DNA from: Cyclina sinensis
Lineage: Eukaryota; Mollusca; Bivalvia; Venerida; Veneridae
NCBI GenBank assembly: GCA_012932295.1
Contig: JAAONU010000001.1
Span: 1,364,001 to 1,428,000, forward strand
Direction of reading: 5' to 3'
Length of the DNA stretch: 64,000 bases
The notes under the pieces are model-generated. The model worked only from the letters and a program-made list of their open reading frames with translations, searched no databases and was not told the origin of the DNA. Both the position numbers and the translations under genes were made by a program. This document shows positions 21,230 to 33,757 of the stretch, piece by piece. Every line of letters starts with the position of its first letter. Position 1 is the stretch's first letter.

Positions 21230-22239
21230 GCACCAAACAGATTTGAAATTCACATGACTGATACTGGTTTTATAAGTGTTATTTTTTTTTTTTATTTCAT
21301 CCATTCAGTTTCCTGCGCAAACGATGTTATGAGTATGAGCTTCTGCCGGAAGAACGCAAAACTATAACGGAGCTTTAGATTCGACTTTAGTGAAAATATC
21401 GAAACAATTTATACAACAGGATGACACATCATGACATAGAAATTCATTTTCATTTTATTTCAAATAGTTACATAATTTTCCGCCGTCTGTTCGTTTTAAT
21501 ACAGTCGTCAAGTTTTGGACTGCTACTGCAGTATTCAATTTATTATCTACATTCAAAAGCACAGAATTGAACTTTTGCAAGCATTTGTATTTTGTAATTT
21601 TATGTGATAAATATCTACATTTATTTTATTTTATGATAGATTGCTCATTAATATTCATTTTACATTTTTATCCTGTTTACCTTAACCTTGTTGACCTGAA
21701 ATTCTTTTTTTATTTTTATGTTTATTTTATAATAAAGCTTCAGTATTGTGTTTCTTTGTTCTGTTTCCATTTTTATCAAATTTAATGACATTTCATGTTA
21801 TGCAAGATGACTCCTGCCTATTCTTCTGCGGGGGTATTCATATGACCTGATATATATATATCGGGCATGTTTAACCTGTTTTGAAATCTTTTTATAATCC
21901 CGGGGAGGGTGAGGGGCGGTTGTCAAAATAATAAATACAATTCCATCTGCTTCTCACCAAATTTAAAACGTCCATACATTTCAGTGATACGTAAAGGAAG
22001 AACCTTGGTTTAGTTTTAGCCAGAAAAATGCCAATTAAACGTGGAAATAAACCACTACAAAAAGGACCGTGATAGCCTTAATCGCTCAACTGAGTATATA
22101 TTTTAAAACTTCCAAGACGGAAACATAACTAAAATAAGCCCCGCTTTTTGCGACCAAGTCTTCACAGGGTTCGATATAAGTTTCACAATTTATATAGAGA
22201 GTAAAAACAAAATATTTATTTCAGCTTATTTTTAAAATA
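21230..22239. other. No gene recognised
   Basis: AT-rich 3' flank of the cysteine-rich gene. The Phe/Tyr-rich open frame at 21567-21785 is an AT-content effect. An AATAAA at about 21731 could serve as a polyadenylation signal, though it lies 500 bp downstream of the stop. Confidence 0.4.
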
Positions 22240-22560
22240 GGGTCAGCAGTTTCTAATGAGAAGATTTTTAAAGTTCCAATAGACAAATAAGGAAAATACG
22301 TTCCGTCCCTGGCGTCAATGTTTTTTTTTTTTTAATTTGTTTTCGCGGATTACTATAGATATCACTATCAATATGGATTGTTTATTTTCAGATCAAGCCA
22401 GAAGTTTCAAATGAGGATTTTTTAAAACTTCTAATACAGACACATGTAAAAAAATGAGCACCGCTCCTAGCGGCAATGTTTTATTTTCACGCATCACAAT
22501 GTCATTTAAATACAATTGTTGACGGACGGTCAGAAAACAGACGAAGGACACCTTTATTGG
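22240..22560. repeat. Dispersed repeat, copy 1 of a pair
   Basis: Shares ordered blocks with 22930-23240: ACAAATAAGGAAAATA/ACATATAAGGAAAATA, ATAGATATCACTAT, TTTTCAGATCA, ACACATGTAAA/ACACATATAAA, TTTTCACGCATCA and ACGGACG, then CGGCGATCCTAATAG-type ends. It brackets the truncated peptide copy. Confidence 0.7.
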
Positions 22561-22840
22561 CGATCCTAATAGTTCCCTTGAGCCTTTCTGCTAATCATGA
22601 TTGGAGCTATCCCTTAGTCGGTGGTATAACTACACCGTGAGAATACTCATACAATTACATGTACAACAGTTGGTAATGAAAATCGCAACAATATATATTT
22701 GAATCGAAAAGAAAAAAAATCCAAGGCCCGAGAATTAGTTCTTTTCAAATATACAGATAGTGAAAAAATTATTTTGTCTGTTTATTTTCAGTTTCATATT
22801 ATTTTTAAACCTATCATAGAATCAGTTTACTAAGAGGAAA

Positions 22841-22930
22841 ATGAATATCTCGAAATACACGTGCGTTTCCGGTTTGATCATGATTGTCCTTATGCTTTCG
22901 ATGTTACAACCGGCTAGATGTAACGCTTAA
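22841..22930 (+). pseudogene. Truncated duplicate of the cysteine-rich peptide gene (signal peptide only)
   Basis: The region from about 22610 to 22927 is a diverged copy of 20600-21005, including the leader and the 29-residue signal segment (CVSGLIMIVLMLSM, ending RCNA). A stop then occurs at exactly the point where the mature peptide should start. The sequence beyond is a copy of the dispersed repeat at 22240-22560. The copy could still make a 29-residue signal-like peptide but has no mature domain. Confidence 0.85.
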
Positions 22931-23250
22931 AGTTTCCCATACAGACATATAAGGAAAATAGGTTCTGTCCCTGGTGACCATGGTTTTTGAACAGATTGCC
23001 ATAGATATCACTATTAATATAGATGGTCAATCAAAGATCATTTGTTCCAAATTATTTTCAGATCATGCCAGTTTCTCAGGAGAATATTTTAAAGTTTTTT
23101 ATAAAGACACATATAAAGAAAATGAGCTCCAATGTTTTTTTTTTCACGCATCATAATGTCATTTGAATACCATTTTGACGGACGAACGAAAGACGAACGA
23201 AGGGCGCCTTCATCGGCGATCCTAATAGCTCCCTTGAGCTTATCTGCTCA
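22931..23250. repeat. Dispersed repeat, copy 2 of a pair
   Basis: See 22240-22560 for the shared blocks. It begins directly at the break point of the truncated peptide copy and ends with AGACGAACGAAGGGCGCC and CGGCGATCCTAATAG. Confidence 0.7.
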
Positions 23251-24420
23251 GATGAGCTAAAGAGTGTATTAAAATCATAGAGACATTACTCTCCCCTTCT
23301 TGACACAATATCAATATTTCTGACTGTAAGCTGGATATTCAAGACAACAATTTAGAAAAAAACGAATGTCAAATAAAAAATATTAAGTACGCTGCTGAAA
23401 TGTTTTGTGGAGTTTTCGCTTTTTTTTATGCCAAAAACTGAGAAAAAAGTCTAGCTGTAATGATTAGCTAGTTAACATTTGCCAAATATTGGAATTGCAA
23501 ATTATATCAACTCTCAGTGTCCTGCTAGAATACATTGTCAGTAGAAAAAGAAAGTAATTCGTACTTTCATACTAATTCTCTGAGTCTATCTACGGGCAAA
23601 AAAGGTGTGCAAAAAGCAGAAAAATGCAATACTAGTACTCCACGAAGCAAACAGAGCTAAAAATGAAAAGCACTGATTTTGGCAACCAAAACTAACTCTT
23701 CATTTGCTAGCAGTATTTAAGTGCTCTTCAGAGCTTTTGTGTTGACTGTGTATATGAATGTCTTATATATATGAATGTCCTTCTGGTTTACACTGCTGAT
23801 AAGCAGCCCCTAACAGGCCATTTGGCAAAGTTGTGGCGTGTTTGTTGTTCTTATATTGGGTACATTTACACAGTATGGGCCAATCAGACAATGTGTTATT
23901 GGTCTCTTTTCTTCTAGTAGCAGGAAAGTCAGGAAACTTTGAATGGCATTGGCTATTTTGCTACAACGTTCACACAAAAATCTACCTTACGAAATTCAAC
24001 TCGTGACACAACGGTGCAATACATAAGAAAAAATATCAATAAGAGGGATTCGAAGTTAGGCCTGCATAGTCATGAATAGCTTGAAAAGCCAGTGCTCTAT
24101 ACCACTCATCCAATAATCGAGTCTCTGACGCAGTTACCAGAGGCTGAGATTATACAAATCAGAATAATGTGCACTGGACCTTACACACTCCCTGTTCAGA
24201 CAGTGATCATTCACATGGTGTGATGACTAGTTGACTTCTAAACCAGAAACCATTTTAACCGTATACTACAAGCACAAGAACCGGTATCACTAAGAGACCC
24301 CATCTGAAAATTTTCCTTCAGTAACACAAAGATAACAGAATCAGAAAAAGACTACCCTGTTAGCCCAGCACGACCTCAATCAATCAGAGATTTTAGGTTG
24401 TTCGGGAAAATGCAAATATA
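23251..24420. other. No gene recognised
   Basis: AT-rich intergenic DNA without visible coding, RNA or element structure beyond short simple sequence such as TATATATGAATGTC duplicates near 23752-23780. Confidence 0.45.
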
Positions 24421-24602
24421 AAGTATTCCATTCCAGAGACGTTTCTGGCTTTTTTAATTCTCAGTGTTCAGCACTGATATATAGGACCTCGGTTTAATTT
24501 ATCATCTGAAAGAAAATTTGCAGTATTAGTAGAGGAGAGAGAAATCAAACTTGCAACCTCTTGAATACAAGTCCTGCACGTTACCACTCTACCACTGCTC
24601 CG
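24421..24602 (-). mobile_element. tRNA-derived SINE-like element, reverse orientation
   Basis: The body matches the element at 10810-11010 on the opposite strand (ATTCCATTCCAGAGAC, CTCAGTGTTCAGCACTGA, ATCTGAAAG). A tRNA-like head (reverse strand CAAGAGGTTGCAAGTTTGAT) follows. Confidence 0.65.
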
Positions 24603-24699
24603 CTCTTTCTCTGATGCATGTATCTATTTGTTTGAGTTTATTTATTGTCGGTACCGGCTCCTAATATGACCGACGCCATATGAAGAGTTTAGGTATTTA

Positions 24700-24865
24700 G
24701 GTTGTGGAGAAAGTGACACTCCTGATTCATTTAGTGTATGCCACAGATTAATGTCTTATGCGGAAGGTAGGTTGTGAAATTGGAGGAGCGGAAGAGGAGA
24801 AGCAGAAGATCGAACTTGCGATCTATGGATATCCAGTCTACCACTGGGCGACTAGAACTTCTTCC
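24700..24865 (-). mobile_element. SINE-like element with tRNA-like head
   Basis: On the minus strand, CGCCCAGTGGTAGACTGGAT and then CGCAAGTTCGATC resemble tRNA A and B boxes. The rest matches the neighbouring SINE bodies only loosely. Confidence 0.5.
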
Positions 24866-25074
24866 TTGGTACAGTTGTCAGAGGGTGATTATAGACAAAA
24901 GTAGTATGCATTCGACCGTAACACTGACCTGTTAAGTTCAGAAGCTCATGCTTGGAGCTCCAGGCGTACATGAGAAACGTAGGTTGCAGTTCTCTCGCAG
25001 TTACACCATAGACTAACCGGTGTTTACAAACTTATTTAATAAATATTTTGTACTGGTTTCGGTTGTCTGTCAAC

Positions 25075-25215
25075 CCGTTTTATTTTTTCTCCATGCTCAG
25101 TTTTTAGCACTGATATATTGAACATCCGTTAATGTCTCATCCGAAAGACCACCGTTAGTAGGGTTTCGATATGGCGACCCATGGATTCCGCTTGTTACTA
25201 TCCCACGAATCCGGT
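25075..25215 (-). mobile_element. SINE-like element, third copy
   Basis: TCTCCATGCTCAG, TTTTAGCACTGATATATTGA, TTAATGTCTCATCCGAAAGA and a GTTTCGATATGGCGACCC tail align with 24421-24602 and with the reverse of 10810-11010. Confidence 0.6.
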
Positions 25216-26068
25216 TCAATTTGCACCTTTCATGACATTGGTCAGTTTATAGCTAAATTGAAATAAATGACAGAAACAAAATAATACATTTCCAGTTCTG
25301 GGAATTTTCATACATGCAGTTTCTAGTTTCAAGTTTCAACACGACGCTAACAACAATACTTTGTAATGACGTAATCAGACGACAGAAATGTACTCCGCAT
25401 CCTTGCGCAACGCTATTGATACAGCGATTTCCCAAGTATCAATGAATCAATTTTATCTTTTGTCACAATTGTCTTCGTCATCACAATGAAAGGATACAGG
25501 AAGCGTAGGATCGATAAAAGGTAATATAACGTCATATAACCTCTTGATAATGAGTGTTTCATATTTTTAGAACAATCGTGTTGAGAGGCTGGCAATATAT
25601 GTATGCACTTTTACTGTCATCTGCAATAAGCTGCCATTGACAACAAAAATATAAAATATTTGCTGTCCGGTAGACTAGTCCAACTTAAAGATTGCCATGA
25701 TTTTAGGAAGGAAAGGTTTAGAGTGAATTGTTTTAACCTTTATATAATTGTTCAAATAATCTGTATTTATATTCAGAGTTATATTTCCCTCCGTTATTGT
25801 GAACATGCAATATATATTCCTAACCGTATATGTTTCTTTAAACTGCTTCAGCTAGCACATTGTATAACTTAGGCCATCAGGTCGTAAGTTTTAGACCGTT
25901 AAACCTTAAATTCAGTCGCGAATAGTTTTGGCATTGTGTAAAATTGAGAATACTAACTTTTTATGCCCTGTGCAAAGTGGTAGGTTGACCATTTTATACA
26001 GAATCAATAGCACACTTGTTTTACCATGCACTTGACACTTGTTTCTAATCCGTGCACTACACTTAATA
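25216..26068. other. No gene recognised
   Basis: AT-rich intergenic sequence. The open frames of 60-70 codons have no visible domain. Confidence 0.45.
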
Positions 26069-27218
26069 CGAGGGGAATTCAGAAAGTTTTGAGACTGAAA
26101 CTACAGAGGTATCAACACGAATTGGTCTAAGTAGTTTCATTTACAATATACAGCTGGTTTCAACACAACTTGTTACAATTCAGCTAAATTACAAGCGTTT
26201 TAATACACCGCACTCGTATGCAATGGTGATATTTCATCCTACTTATGGAAGTTCTAGGTGGAAAAAAAATAGGTCCTACAAAAATATGCGCTGTTCTCTG
26301 AATATACTAGCCAGGCAGATTCTGCAAGAACTCGTCCAAACCTCTATTCAAAGTGGGTAACGGTATTTGGAGTCAAAGATCTACCTCGTGTAGGTCGCCT
26401 TAAGACGCCAGCATCCTCCATTACATTGCTGCTGTATTATCCGATGACAGAGAAGACTCGAGATATACAGCTTTCCTATATACCTTCCTAAGTCGGCATT
26501 TCATCAGTAAGTTATCGAATGCGTGTGCAAGGTGGGTATCCCATCTTTTGACCAAAGAACAAGAGACTATAGAGTGTGATGTTGCAAAAATCTTCTAAAA
26601 TATATAAAAACGTCAATGAAAGGATTTTTAATGGACTTCTTTCATGGGGTGAGACATAAGTACATGTATATACTTTAGAACCTAAAAGAAGGAGAAACAA
26701 TGGGTAAGGAATGGACAAGGAACGACCAGTTAGCCGCAAAAATAATTCAAAGTTGCAAACGTGTTTTTTACACAGTTTTCTTCAATTCCAATGGGGGTGT
26801 TGTGTAAATACTCAAATAGAAAATATTATGTTAAACATGACCCATGAATTGGTTTACGGGACATCGGTCTTATTCATGACAATGCTTCATTGTACAACGG
26901 TATTTACAGGACGATAGCGATACAGAGCAGGTATAGTAATTGCCACACTTTCTGTATTTGCCCGACCTTAGTGTCTGTGATATTTTTCTCTTTCTTTTTC
27001 TGAAGGCGTCGCTACAATTCTAGAAGTGCCCCTGGTAGCATACACAAGTAACCAAGAGCAGATTACTCTGCGGCCTCCAGGTCGTGGATAGACCGGATGT
27101 AAAAATGCGTTTTTGTTCAGCGCGAACTTTCTAAGGGATTGCTGTAAGAAATATGTTCAAATTCAGGTTTTTCTAGTATTTTATACGGACAATCTTAAAC
27201 GTTTCTAAATGCCCCTCG
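26069..27218 (+). mobile_element. Decayed mariner-type transposon
   Basis: The ends are inverted repeats: left CGAGGGGAATTCAGAAAG, right ending TTTCTAAATGCCCCTCG. A TA lies on the left side and TT on the right, so the TA duplication is not intact. A broken transposase reads across frames. Around 26350-26500 is a GRLKTP segment (family: GRPxT). Then come VQGGYPIF with PKNKRL (family: ARWxPxxLTxEQ), IHDNASLY at about 26870 (family: HDNAxPH, second catalytic Asp) and LPDLSVCD at about 26965 (family: SPDLxPxD, third Asp). Many stops and frameshifts make it inactive. The length of about 1.15 kb is slightly under the usual 1.25-1.3 kb. Confidence 0.85.
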
Positions 27219-27888
27219 TTTCACAATGTTTAAACTATTGCTGATTTCCTGGACAACCGTTTCCCGCAAGAGGATTTTCTGGTTGCTAATTGAAATATAT
27301 CAGTCGCAAGTACCTTCGCCTATAAGATATGATTATCTCAACATGCAGGCGCATTAGTGAACATTCTCTGTCTCTCTCTCTGCTTCGTACGTACATAATG
27401 AAGTCGGAAGCAACGGCATGAAGACGCGGGAAATGGATTCTGACTGCAATTTATTTAAGAATTTGTGTTTTTTTCTGGACATTTAAAAATTGTAAATCAT
27501 GGATTAGTACAGTGTTGTACTGTCATCAGTATTCAGTTTTTATGAAGAAAGAATGACACAATTTCAAAAGAACTTCGAGGAAACAGTAAATGGAACCAGC
27601 CTGCATATGTTAATTATTCTTCATCGAGCTAATTAGTCTCTACTTTGCTGGAAATAAATTCGTTGTATATAACAGGCAAACGTTGATTAAAGGAAAACGG
27701 ATTTCGGGATTGGTAGAAATTTTGGAATAACTTTGTCATTGTGTAAACTAGTGAAAAAGAATGTTGCTGAACAGCAGCAAAAGTAGCTCATTTTCAACAA
27801 AATACAGCTTAAATGTGACCTATGAAATAGATACTTAATTAACATGAACAGCAACCAAAAAATGACAAAATCAGTTACTGAGTAAGTA
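27219..27888. other. No gene recognised
   Basis: Upstream flank of the GPCR relic; no recognisable coding or repeat structure beyond a short TCTCTCTC run. Confidence 0.4.
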
Positions 27889-29068
27889 ATGAATTCACTT
27901 GATAATTGCTTTGTGCGAGAAAATATATGTTCGGGAAAAATGAACGCCAATTATACTGCAGATCTGGACATGTTGGACTCTCTCGATGTGCTACTACCAT
28001 CATTTGTTTTTCTCTGTGTATTGATCACGGTCGGTATACCTGGTAACATCCTTGCTATTATCGTCTACGGATTCAAACTCACTACCACTGACTGGGCGGT
28101 ACGCCATTATTTCTCTCGCTGTTTGCGACGTAATCAACTGCGTTTTAAGCATTCCAGTGGAATTATATGTAATGACAAGATACTGGAACTTTGTCAATGG
28201 TCCATTGTGCAAGATGTCAAGGTTCTTCACTTACGCTATGAACAACTCGTCCACTCTGATTCTTCTAGCTATCGCCGTGGAGAGATACAGGGACAGTTTG
28301 TCCTGCCTCATAAACCAAAAATTAGTAACTCGTGCATTCTGAGAACTTGCATTCTGTTAATCATGATTGGAGTTATAATTGCGTTACCAGCCCTGTGGAT
28401 TTACGGTATCCAAACAGACGTCATGTTACCACGGTGACATTTTAAAACAACCACATAACTTCGCCCACAAAGACAACAATACAATAATTTATCATTCCGG
28501 TCCAATTATTGGGTCGATCTCGATATCAAATATGAGTAAATACAAAGACAGTGATATTCAAATAGAAACTAAGAGATGTTTGATAGACGATAAATATAGA
28601 CAAACATGGTTTGCATATTCTCATTTCGGGTTTGTGACGATCGCGGCAGAGATTATTCTAGTAGTTCTGATAGTAATGTATGTACAGATTGGCAGAAAAA
28701 TTATGGGACTTAGGAGCAGGAACATCTGTTCGTCTGACGAACGGCGCATGCGCTCTTCTGCGAAGAAAAAGAAACAGGCAACTCTTGTGCTTTTTCTTAT
28801 CACTTTGGCGTTCGAGTTCACCTTTTTGCCCTTCCTGATTATTACGAACATTAGATTTTTCAAGGAACCTTTCTGGTACAATAACCAGTCTAGGGCAGGA
28901 AAAATGGCGTATCATTTCTTCTTGAGATCATATTATTTTAACAATGCTGTTAATCCATTTGTTTACTGTATTAGTTGTAGTAACTTCAGATCAGCATTAG
29001 TTGAACTTTTCCAGAGAGTAAAACAAAAAATATTAGTTTTCTTCTGCCGGCCAGATAATGATCTTTGA
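27889..29068 (+). pseudogene. Rhodopsin-like (class A) GPCR, single exon, frame broken three times
   Basis: All seven helices of a class A receptor can be read but not in one frame. From 27889 the first frame gives an N-terminus with NYT and helix 1 (GIPGNILAIIVYG). Near 28090 the frame moves by one for helix 2 (ISLAVCD, the LAxxD motif) and helix 3 (PLCK, then VERYRD in place of E/DRY). At about 28320-28340 it returns to the first frame for helix 4 (GVIIALPALWIYG). After about 28430 it moves again for helices 5-7: basic loop 3 (RSSAKKKKQATLVLF), helix 6 FEFTFLPF, helix 7 NAVNPFVYC (NPxxY). The end is at 29068. Motifs are otherwise well kept, so decay is recent or the breaks are assembly errors. 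It resembles orphan or peptide receptors; no ligand can be named. Confidence 0.82.
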
Positions 29069-30344
29069 CAGTCGTTCAAAGACATGGCATCGATGCGTTC
29101 TATTTCTGTCTAGATAATTTGCTTGTAGAGACATCTAAACTGATTTTCTTTGCTAAATTTAAAGTTGTCAAAATGTCTTTTATGAATTTAATATTACTGC
29201 CTGTTTTTCTGCATCAGTACAAAATTGCTTAATGAAGTAGTTTTATATATATATATGAATTAAAAACTCCCAGTAAGGAACTAGTACGTGTTAATTAAAA
29301 AACATAAATTCTAAACGGGGATATCAGTGAAAATTAAAAAGTCTTACGATGCACAAAACTAATGTATTTACAAAGAAAATGATCAATACTGGTTTTACAT
29401 CTTACTTCAATTTACATCAAAATACCATTTGAAAACTATGGATATACAGACACACACAAACAGACAACAACAACAGCAACAACAACAAAAAACACTGGGC
29501 AGAATGTATTCGAAAAGGCAGCTAACTGCGACGAAACCTGATTTGAATTTTTTGTTTTATCTGTAATTTACTTGTTTACACTGCTTTTTTAAAGAGCTTA
29601 TCTTTACTTTTTTTCGAAGCAGTTATTTTTCTGTTTTAAATTTCTTGAATTTTTGCGATATCGTAGATGCGTACCGAATTCCAGATATTTGTGTATGAGT
29701 AAGTAACAGATGCGCGAGATTTGCATTACATGTAATTTATTTTTACAAAGTTTTTTGTTTTGTTTTTGGTTCCTAAATGTAAAATGGTCTCTTTTTTGTT
29801 TGAAATACCTTTTAAAGTTTCAGTTTTCACCAAGTATTTTGATACCGTTTTCAAGAAGTTAAACATTTTAAACTGGGTCAATTGCTTAAAAGTTTCTTGA
29901 AGAAACATTTTTAAATTTTTTTTATTAAGTAATTTGGTTTCTGCTGACTGTTAACAAGGTTTGGAAAGAAAGAATGTTAATCTGTTTGTGCCTTGATTTA
30001 ATTTTTTAAGAAAAACACTATATAAAGAAAATAATGACAAATAGTCATATCTGATTTTTTGTTCTTGCAGCAGTTTAGAAAAAAATCATATATAAATTTG
30101 ATTTAGCCTACAAAAATGGACGCTTGGCATGATTGGAGACATGATTTTAAAATTAATTTATATTTTATTATATATTTTATTTAGTTTATACAGGGTCTGT
30201 TGATATACATCGGGTGTATCACATACATATGAATAAATATGTTTGTTCATATGTCTTAAAGTACACACTGATAAGTAGTCATGACATCTAGTTTTGGAAA
30301 CTTGCTTGTGCCTATATTTTTTGTATTTGGTGAACTTGTTCAAA
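29069..30344. other. No gene recognised
   Basis: AT-rich flank with ATATATAT and CAACAACAACAGCAAC runs (about 29465-29490). No coding signal was found on either strand. Confidence 0.45.
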
Positions 30345-31310
30345 ATACTTTACGTGAAATGCAATGTCACATTTAGAGCATTTTGTCTTTTATTTGCATT
30401 GACACGGAGCACATCTAGCTTCCTTGTTAAACAATGCATACTAGTTCAGCCGATCAAGCCTAACTTCATCAGGAACCCATTTGGAATGAGACTTTGGCCT
30501 TCCTATCGGTCTTCACAGACAGACTTGACGTCTGTCTTGGGCAAGAACCAGTGCTCTTCGTATGCCCAGAAAATCATGAGGCGACTCCCTGTTGTTTGCA
30601 GTGGTCCTATACACATGCCATGTCTGCCTGACTGCCATGTTAATACAGTATGTGAACACTTTTTGGACATAATTGATATTTTGTACTTTGCAACGTTCTG
30701 CTCCATGCAGTCTACTCCACCTATGCCTGGCTATAATGGGGTATGGATGTAAGTTGTCTGATTCGGATTTTGGGGCTTACAGGACTGGTTCAACATCATA
30801 CACATTTGACACAACGTTGACGATATTGTTAGCACACAAACAAGTAACTACAAGCCTTTTCTCTGCATCAAAAAAAAAACCTCTGTCAAAAGTCTCTTTT
30901 GGAGTTTTCTACATTTTCTTGATAAACTTTGTAGGGCAGTTTTAAATTCTGTTTTCTCTCATTGTGTCCGTGCAGTAGATGTCAATGTGAACTGTTAATT
31001 CACCTGACGAAGAGATGCAAACAGACCGTTGAATTTAAGACTGAAGCCTTCGATAATATGGAGCCATACTCCCGTCTATTGACAAGCCATTCTCTTTCAA
31101 AAGATACAGAAGAAATCGTTCGTTCGTTCAACAGGACAAGAAGTAATTTAACTTTAGCAAATATATCTTCTCTATCAAGAGAGGTGTTAACCGAAATATA
31201 AAGAAATGATGGTGTCAAACCTGTCACGAGTCATGGCCTCTGCAACGGCTTCATTTTGCAGGTCGTTGTCCATAATCCAAACCACTCTCCTTTGAGGGAT
31301 GGTACTGTAA
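30345..31310 (-). pseudogene. Decayed piggyBac-type transposase
   Basis: On the minus strand, piggyBac-like blocks occur in family order but in shifting frames with stops. EAMTRDRFDTI (family: AMSRxRFxxI) is at about 31230 and IFAKVKLLLVLLNER at about 31150. Next are RGFFFDAEKRLVV and NIVNVVSNVYDVEPV (family: V...SN...VEPV) at about 30800-30880, and INMAVRQTWHVYR at about 30630. The C-terminal cysteine-rich finger CAPCQCK with KTKCSKCDIAFH is near 30350-30400. An in-frame AG acceptor-like site precedes the first block at 31311. Possible N-terminal remnants extend to about 31700 but are not convincing. The TTAA-flanked ends were not located. Confidence 0.78.
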
Positions 31311-33753
31311 GCAGAAACCAACAAGATTGTGAAAAAACAGGCGTATTTCTTCTATAGAAGTTGTAAATGTGTTATTTCCTTTGAACTTTGTATACCCAAT
31401 ACTTTGTTCAACAATCATTTCTATGACCCGTCATAAAACAAAAGGTTGAATAGATTAGTTGATGTTTGTGGATATCTTGAGGTCCCGCTTGAGGTATCAA
31501 TAATTGGTGTTCTTTCTGTTCACACAAATCTCTCGGACAGGTGAGGCCGGATATCTCTTGCTTTCCAGTTCGGGATTTGCAGCTGTGGTCGTCTCTGCCC
31601 TTGAACAGTGCGAGTCTGCACTGCTTGCCATGCACTTGATCCTGTAACTGGTACCGTACTTGAAACATTTCTGTGTCAGATTCATAAGTGTTGTCATAAT
31701 TGTTTTTTAACAAAATAACTTTTTATTACAAATACTTACAAAATGACTTACATCAACATTGCCAAAAACCTAGTTACCGAGTATGACAACAAAATGAGTT
31801 TTATTAGATCAGTTTAGTCCAAATTTTAGATTTTATCTGCATTGCAAACTGAATTTAACAGAAAAAAAATCTGATAGAGTATTTATCATCACTTCATTGT
31901 AGGCACTGTCTGTGCTAGTGTTTGTGTCGGTGTCTCTACACATGTCAGTGAAAGAAGGTCTTAATTAAAGATGCGTATGGTCTATTTCTCTACCTTATTT
32001 TGTCTTTGGAGACTTTCATTTCATAAAATATATTTTATTTTATCATCAAAAACGGGCTGCTTGCAATTAGTTTCAAAGCGGATGTTTTATTATTAATTAC
32101 AAAATATATCATATTTCTACCGAAACCATCGTCGGTGACCCCCGGTACATATTCCGCACAACTACATTATGTACGGTAGATAAATAGAGTGAAACGGAAT
32201 GGATCGAACGTGGGTTTCCGACGATGACCGAAAGTAGAAAAACGAAGTTTAACGAAGATACGGAGTAAACCGGCGGAGATTTCTGTCAGTCACGTGGTAT
32301 GAATGAATTATTTTATACGGAAACTACCGAAGGGAAACGTCGTGAAAACAAAAGTAAAATATGCGTTTTTTGGGTCGTAAAGTGTCTTTGCAAAGCTTTT
32401 CTGTGACTGTCATTGAGGGGGTCATCTAATAAGTGTATATTGGACATATTTTTCGTCAAATAACACATTAGACTCGATACAACCACATTTCCCATTGATA
32501 GACCATACTTATGCAGATTTTTTTCAAATGCATTTTTCTCTTCCGAAAGTACTGATATCAGTATCAATACATCTACGAATACTTAAGCCATTTTTGTAAT
32601 TCGATATTTTTTTAAGTTTACCTGCTTATAAATAGCCAACTATGGTATTGTTCCTAAAGAAACGGGACTCTGATGTTCCTATCAATGCTTTCTCTGTAAT
32701 TATAAGTAATAAATAATCGTTTCGAGTTGTATATGCTATAAAATGCCAGCGGGGAGGTGAATATTTCCACGAGGCTGGAGTGCCCGTTCGTCTCCTCTAC
32801 GGAGTGAAAAGTAATCCTACACAGGAGAAAATATGGTCTAACTGTTTTGTTGCATATTAAAATTTCACTTAACAAATTTAAATCAATTTTTCAAATTGTC
32901 CCTTTTGAGGCATCGATTTCAGAACAGTGGCATTGCTCATGCATCGGGTACTGCGCAAAACAAAACAAATTTTGATTGGTTAGATGCTACCCTGGTGTTT
33001 CTGGCTTTCTAATAAAATATTTAAGCTATTTTTAGAAACGCTTTGGCACGATTCCTCAGTATTCAGTTTACATTGTCAGTTACATCAAATACTGGTTTTT
33101 GTGTATTACATTAAACAGAGACAAAATTTACAGTTACATTTGCCAAGTAAATTCTTTAAGTGTTTCAAAGAAGCATATCTTAAAAATTAAAAGTAATGAT
33201 TTGTAGATTGATTGCATTTTCTTAAAATAAGATAGAGGCCAAAAAGAAAATTTAAACAACATTGGAACTCGGATATAGCAAATTACTTGGGCCCGAAGTT
33301 TAGGTTAAACACCACCAAAGTAGTCTAGTAGGGAACCAGTCAATTTTGTCTCAAGTTTGTACAGAACTATAGGGAGACAAAACTGTCTGATTGGTTAAAG
33401 ATGATAAGGCTGTTCTGAAAATTATATATACGTGAAAACCAAACATATTTTGAAGGACAATTTGAAAACAGGCATAAATGAGCCGGATATTTCTTAGATT
33501 TTTTTGACGTTTTTAAAAATAAAGGAACATCTGACATATACATGAAATGAAAAATACTGAAGTGACTGGTGTGATCTCCTTTAAAAAAGGTAAATTGAAT
33601 GGTGATATTATGAAATGATCTGAATAAAAATTGTTCCTCATGATTACTTATTTCCAGAAATCGGTAAAAGTAATATCTTCAGAAGATGAATAAATGAGAT
33701 TGGGGCTTGATGCTACAATGAAATACTGAGGGAATTCATTTAGTTGTGTTTAA
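31311..33753. other. No intact gene recognised
   Basis: May include the degraded 5' part of the piggyBac relic up to about 31700 (minus-strand open frame 31408-31713). The rest is AT-rich with no coding, RNA or repeat structure that I can support. Confidence 0.4.
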
Positions 33754-33757
33754 CCTG

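Noticed and set aside
30294..30752. 152-codon plus-strand open frame
   Set aside because: Antisense shadow of the piggyBac C-terminal region, which is clearly readable on the minus strand.
31408..31713. 101-codon minus-strand open frame as a separate gene
   Set aside because: No recognisable domain; lies where the worn 5' part of the piggyBac relic would be.
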